Part shown: piece by piece, positions 62,180 to 64,000 of the stretch
Position numbering within the stretch: the stretch's first letter is position 1
Layout: every line of letters starts with the position of its first letter
NCBI GenBank assembly: GCA_035524595.1
Contig: DATKOP010000044.1
Location: 1-64,000, forward strand
DNA: 64,000 bases
Origin: CAIKZZ01 sp035524595
Lineage (GTDB): Bacteria; Pseudomonadota; Gammaproteobacteria; Steroidobacterales; Steroidobacteraceae
Direction of reading: 5' to 3'
Notes under the pieces: model-generated
The model's input: the letters and a program-made list of their open reading frames with translations, nothing else
Database searches by the model: none
What the model was told of the DNA's origin: nothing
Translations under genes and position numbers: made by a program

Positions 62180-63557
62180 CGCGGCCGAGGTCGCGCGCGA
62201 GGCCGAGGTAGTCGGCGGGGGTGAGGCGCGCGAGCCGCTCGCGCTCCTCCGCCGGCAGCGGCAGCTTGGCGACGAAGGCCGCGAGCGCCGCGGCGTCGAT
62301 GCGCTGGCCGCGGGTCAGCGCCTTGAGGCGCTCGTAGGCGTTCGGCACGCCGTAGCGGCGCATCACCGTCTGCACCGCCTCGCCGAGCACCTCCCAGTTG
62401 GCGTCGAGGTCCGCCGCCATGCGCGCCGGGTCCGGCTCGAGGCGCCCGAGCCCGCGCTCGATCGACTTGAAGGCGAGCAGCGCGTGCGCGAGCGCGACGC
62501 CGAGGTTCCTGAGCACCGTCGAGTCGGTCAGGTCGCGCTGCCAGCGCGACACCGGCAGCTTGTCGGCGAAGTGCCGCAGCAGCGCGTTGGCGAGGCCGAG
62601 GTTGCCCTCGCCGTTCTCGAAGTCGATCGGGTTGACCTTGTGCGGCATCGTCGAGCTGCCGACTTCGCCGGCGACCACGCGCTGGCGGAAGTAGCCGAGC
62701 GAGACGTAGCCCCAGACGTCGCGCGCCAGGTCGATCAGGATCGTGTCGGCGCGCGCCAGCGCGTCGCAGTACTCGGCGATCCAGTCGTGCGGCTCGATCT
62801 GCACCGTGTACTCGTTGCAGCCGAGGCCGAGCCTCTCGACGAAGCGGCGCGTCGCGCCGCGCCAGTCGCGGTCCGGGTAGGCGGCGAGGTGCGCGTTCCA
62901 GTTGCCGACCGCGCCGTTCATCTTGCCGAGCGGCGCGACCGCGGCGAACGCGGCCTCGGCGCGCGCGAGGCGCCGCGCGACCACGCCGAGCTCCTTGCCG
63001 AGCGTGGTCGGGCTCGCCGCCTGGCCGTGGGTGCGCGACAGCATCGGCTGCGCCGCGTACTCGTGCGCGCGCGCGGCGAGCGCGGCGCGGATGCGGCCGA
63101 GCGCCGGCAGCAGCACCTGCTCGCGCGCCGCGCGCAGCATCAGCGCGTAGGCGAGGTTGTTGATGTCCTCCGAGGTGCAGGCGAAGTGCACGAACTCGAG
63201 CTCGGCGGGCGAGGCGCCCGCCGCCGCGAGCCGGCCGCGCACGAAGTACTCGACCGCCTTGACGTCGTGGTTGATCTGCTGCTCCTCGGCCTTGACCGCG
63301 GCCGCCTCGCCGGGCGCGGCGCGTGCGGCGAGCTCGGCGGCGGCGTCGAGCACCGGCCGCCTGAGCGATGCGAGCTCGGGCAGGCGCAGGTCCTCGGCCA
63401 GGAACAGGAACCACTCTGCCTCGACGCGGACGCGGTGCCGGATCAGGGCCGCCTCGCTGAACAGCGCGCGCAGCTCGCGGCAGCGGTCCGCGTAGCGGCC
63501 GTCGACGGGGGACAGCGCCTCGAGGGCGGCCGACGGCTCCGCAGTGCGATCGGTCAC
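62172..63557 (-). CDS. purB: Adenylosuccinate lyase
   Basis: 461 residues. Cleaves SAICAR and adenylosuccinate in purine synthesis. Signatures: 'ALSPVDGRYADRCRELRALF', 'HDVKAVEYFV', 'FVHFACTSEDINNLAYALML', 'PMLSRTHGQAASPTTLGKEL', 'GAVGNWNAHLAAYP' and the loop 'GSSTMPHKVNPIDFENGEGNL'. This is the E. coli-type PurB of about 456 residues. Divergent from fumC across 57 nt. Confidence 0.97.
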   Translation of the reverse strand: MTDRTAEPSAALEALSPVDGRYADRCRELRALFSEAALIRHRVRVEAEWFLFLAEDLRLPELASLRRPVLDAAAELAARAAPGEAAAVKAEEQQINHDVKAVEYFVRGRLAAAGASPAELEFVHFACTSEDINNLAYALMLRAAREQVLLPALGRIRAALAARAHEYAAQPMLSRTHGQAASPTTLGKELGVVARRLARAEAAFAAVAPLGKMNGAVGNWNAHLAAYPDRDWRGATRRFVERLGLGCNEYTVQIEPHDWIAEYCDALARADTILIDLARDVWGYVSLGYFRQRVVAGEVGSSTMPHKVNPIDFENGEGNLGLANALLRHFADKLPVSRWQRDLTDSTVLRNLGVALAHALLAFKSIERGLGRLEPDPARMAADLDANWEVLGEAVQTVMRRYGVPNAYERLKALTRGQRIDAAALAAFVAKLPLPAEERERLARLTPADYLGLARDLGRDA

Positions 63558-63614
63558 GGGCAGGCCTCGTTCCGGTGCTAGGATTACAGGCCATCCAGTA
63601 TAGCCCGCACCGGG

Positions 63615-64000
63615 ATGTCAGAAACGCAACCGAGGCTCGAACACGACAGCATGGGCGCCGTCGAGGTCCCGGCGGCGGCGCTGTGGGGCGCGCAGACCGA
63701 GCGCGCGCGCCGCAACTTCACGCTCAGCGGCCTCGTGCTGCCGGCGCGCTTCATCGAGGCGCTGGCGCTGACCAAGTGGGCCGCGGCCCGCGCCAACGCC
63801 GCGCTCGGCGGCCTCGAGCCGCGCCTCGCGGCGGCGATCGAGCGCGCCGCGCTCGCGATCGCCGGCGGTGCGCACGCCGACGCCTTCCCGCTCGACGTGT
63901 TCCAGACGGGCTCGGGCACCAGCACCAACATGAACGTCAACGAGGTGATCGCGCACCTCGCCGGCCGCGAGCTCGGCACCGCGGTGCACCCCAACGACGA
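63615..64000 (+). CDS. fumC: Class II fumarate hydratase, N-terminal part (cut by window edge)
   Basis: 128 codons visible from ATG 63615. 'LEHDSMGAVEVPAAALWGAQTERARRNF' region and 'FPLDVFQTGSGTSTNMNVNEVIA' (written here in part) are the class II fumarase/aspartase signature; the substrate-binding 'GSGTSTNMN' fits FumC. Interconverts fumarate and malate without an iron-sulfur cluster. A TATAGC at 63599-63604 may be its -10. The remaining C-terminal two-thirds lie outside the window, so aspartase cannot be fully excluded. Confidence 0.9.
   Translation, partial: MSETQPRLEHDSMGAVEVPAAALWGAQTERARRNFTLSGLVLPARFIEALALTKWAAARANAALGGLEPRLAAAIERAALAIAGGAHADAFPLDVFQTGSGTSTNMNVNEVIAHLAGRELGTAVHPND

Overview
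The window is one 64 kb block of very GC-rich (about 70-75% by eye), densely coding chromosomal DNA from a Gram-negative bacterium. The gene sets point to a gammaproteobacterium: a tol-pal-cpoB-queE-queC run, a fused aspartokinase-homoserine dehydrogenase in a thrABC operon, and mnmA lying close to purB. PEP-CTERM and sigma-54 signals, GTG/TTG/CTG starts and 1-20 bp gene overlaps suggest a high-GC environmental lineage near Xanthomonadales, Steroidobacterales or Nevskiales; that placement is inference. I see no insertion sequence, integrase, prophage, CRISPR array or rRNA. The edges cut tolQ (left) and fumC (right).

Layout. 1-5.5 kb: Tol-Pal envelope genes, then two queuosine-precursor genes and tRNA-Lys(UUU). 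6-12 kb: regulatory region with an HDOD protein, a lipoprotein and a partner-switching module: a PP2C phosphatase carrying a voltage-sensor-like membrane domain, two STAS proteins, an RsbW-like kinase, an ECF sigma factor and its anti-sigma. An Asn-rich membrane protein follows, preceded by the same promoter motif that precedes the sigma factor. 12-17 kb: a secreted metallopeptidase/propeller/barrel protein, a PrsW-type protease and a PEP-CTERM protein behind a sigma-54 promoter. 17-22 kb: GH81 beta-1,3-glucanase with a TonB-dependent receptor. 22-24.5 kb: cytochrome c4 and a Cyc2-like fused cytochrome-porin. 24.7-32.5 kb: YgiQ, thrABC and a NERD protein. 32.5-35.7 kb: M20 peptidase, TatD, a TPR protein.

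35.7-45 kb is a signalling block: a large hybrid sensor kinase translationally coupled to a REC-PAS-GGDEF-EAL protein, a small secreted protein with a strict six-residue Trp repeat, and a degenerate GGDEF-EAL protein. 45-50 kb: FadH, a YgjP-like metalloprotease, tryptophan 2,3-dioxygenase and MsrPQ. 50.4-55.5 kb is a tight minus-strand operon behind a Fur-box-like palindrome: porin, Nramp-like carrier with altered metal-site motifs, FMN-binding protein, ApbE, cytochrome-b-like protein and a HigA-like regulator. I infer a metal (probably iron) reduction and uptake system. 55.6-64 kb is housekeeping: HAD phosphatase, aconitase, alpha/beta hydrolase, MnmA, a GNAT pair, PurB and the start of FumC.

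The best candidates for undescribed biology are the voltage-sensor/PP2C fusion with its partner-switch/ECF module, and the Fur-linked porin-Nramp-FMN-ApbE-cytochrome b operon. The cytochrome-porin/c4 pair and the Trp-hexad protein come next. All functions are read from sequence alone; nothing was searched against databases.
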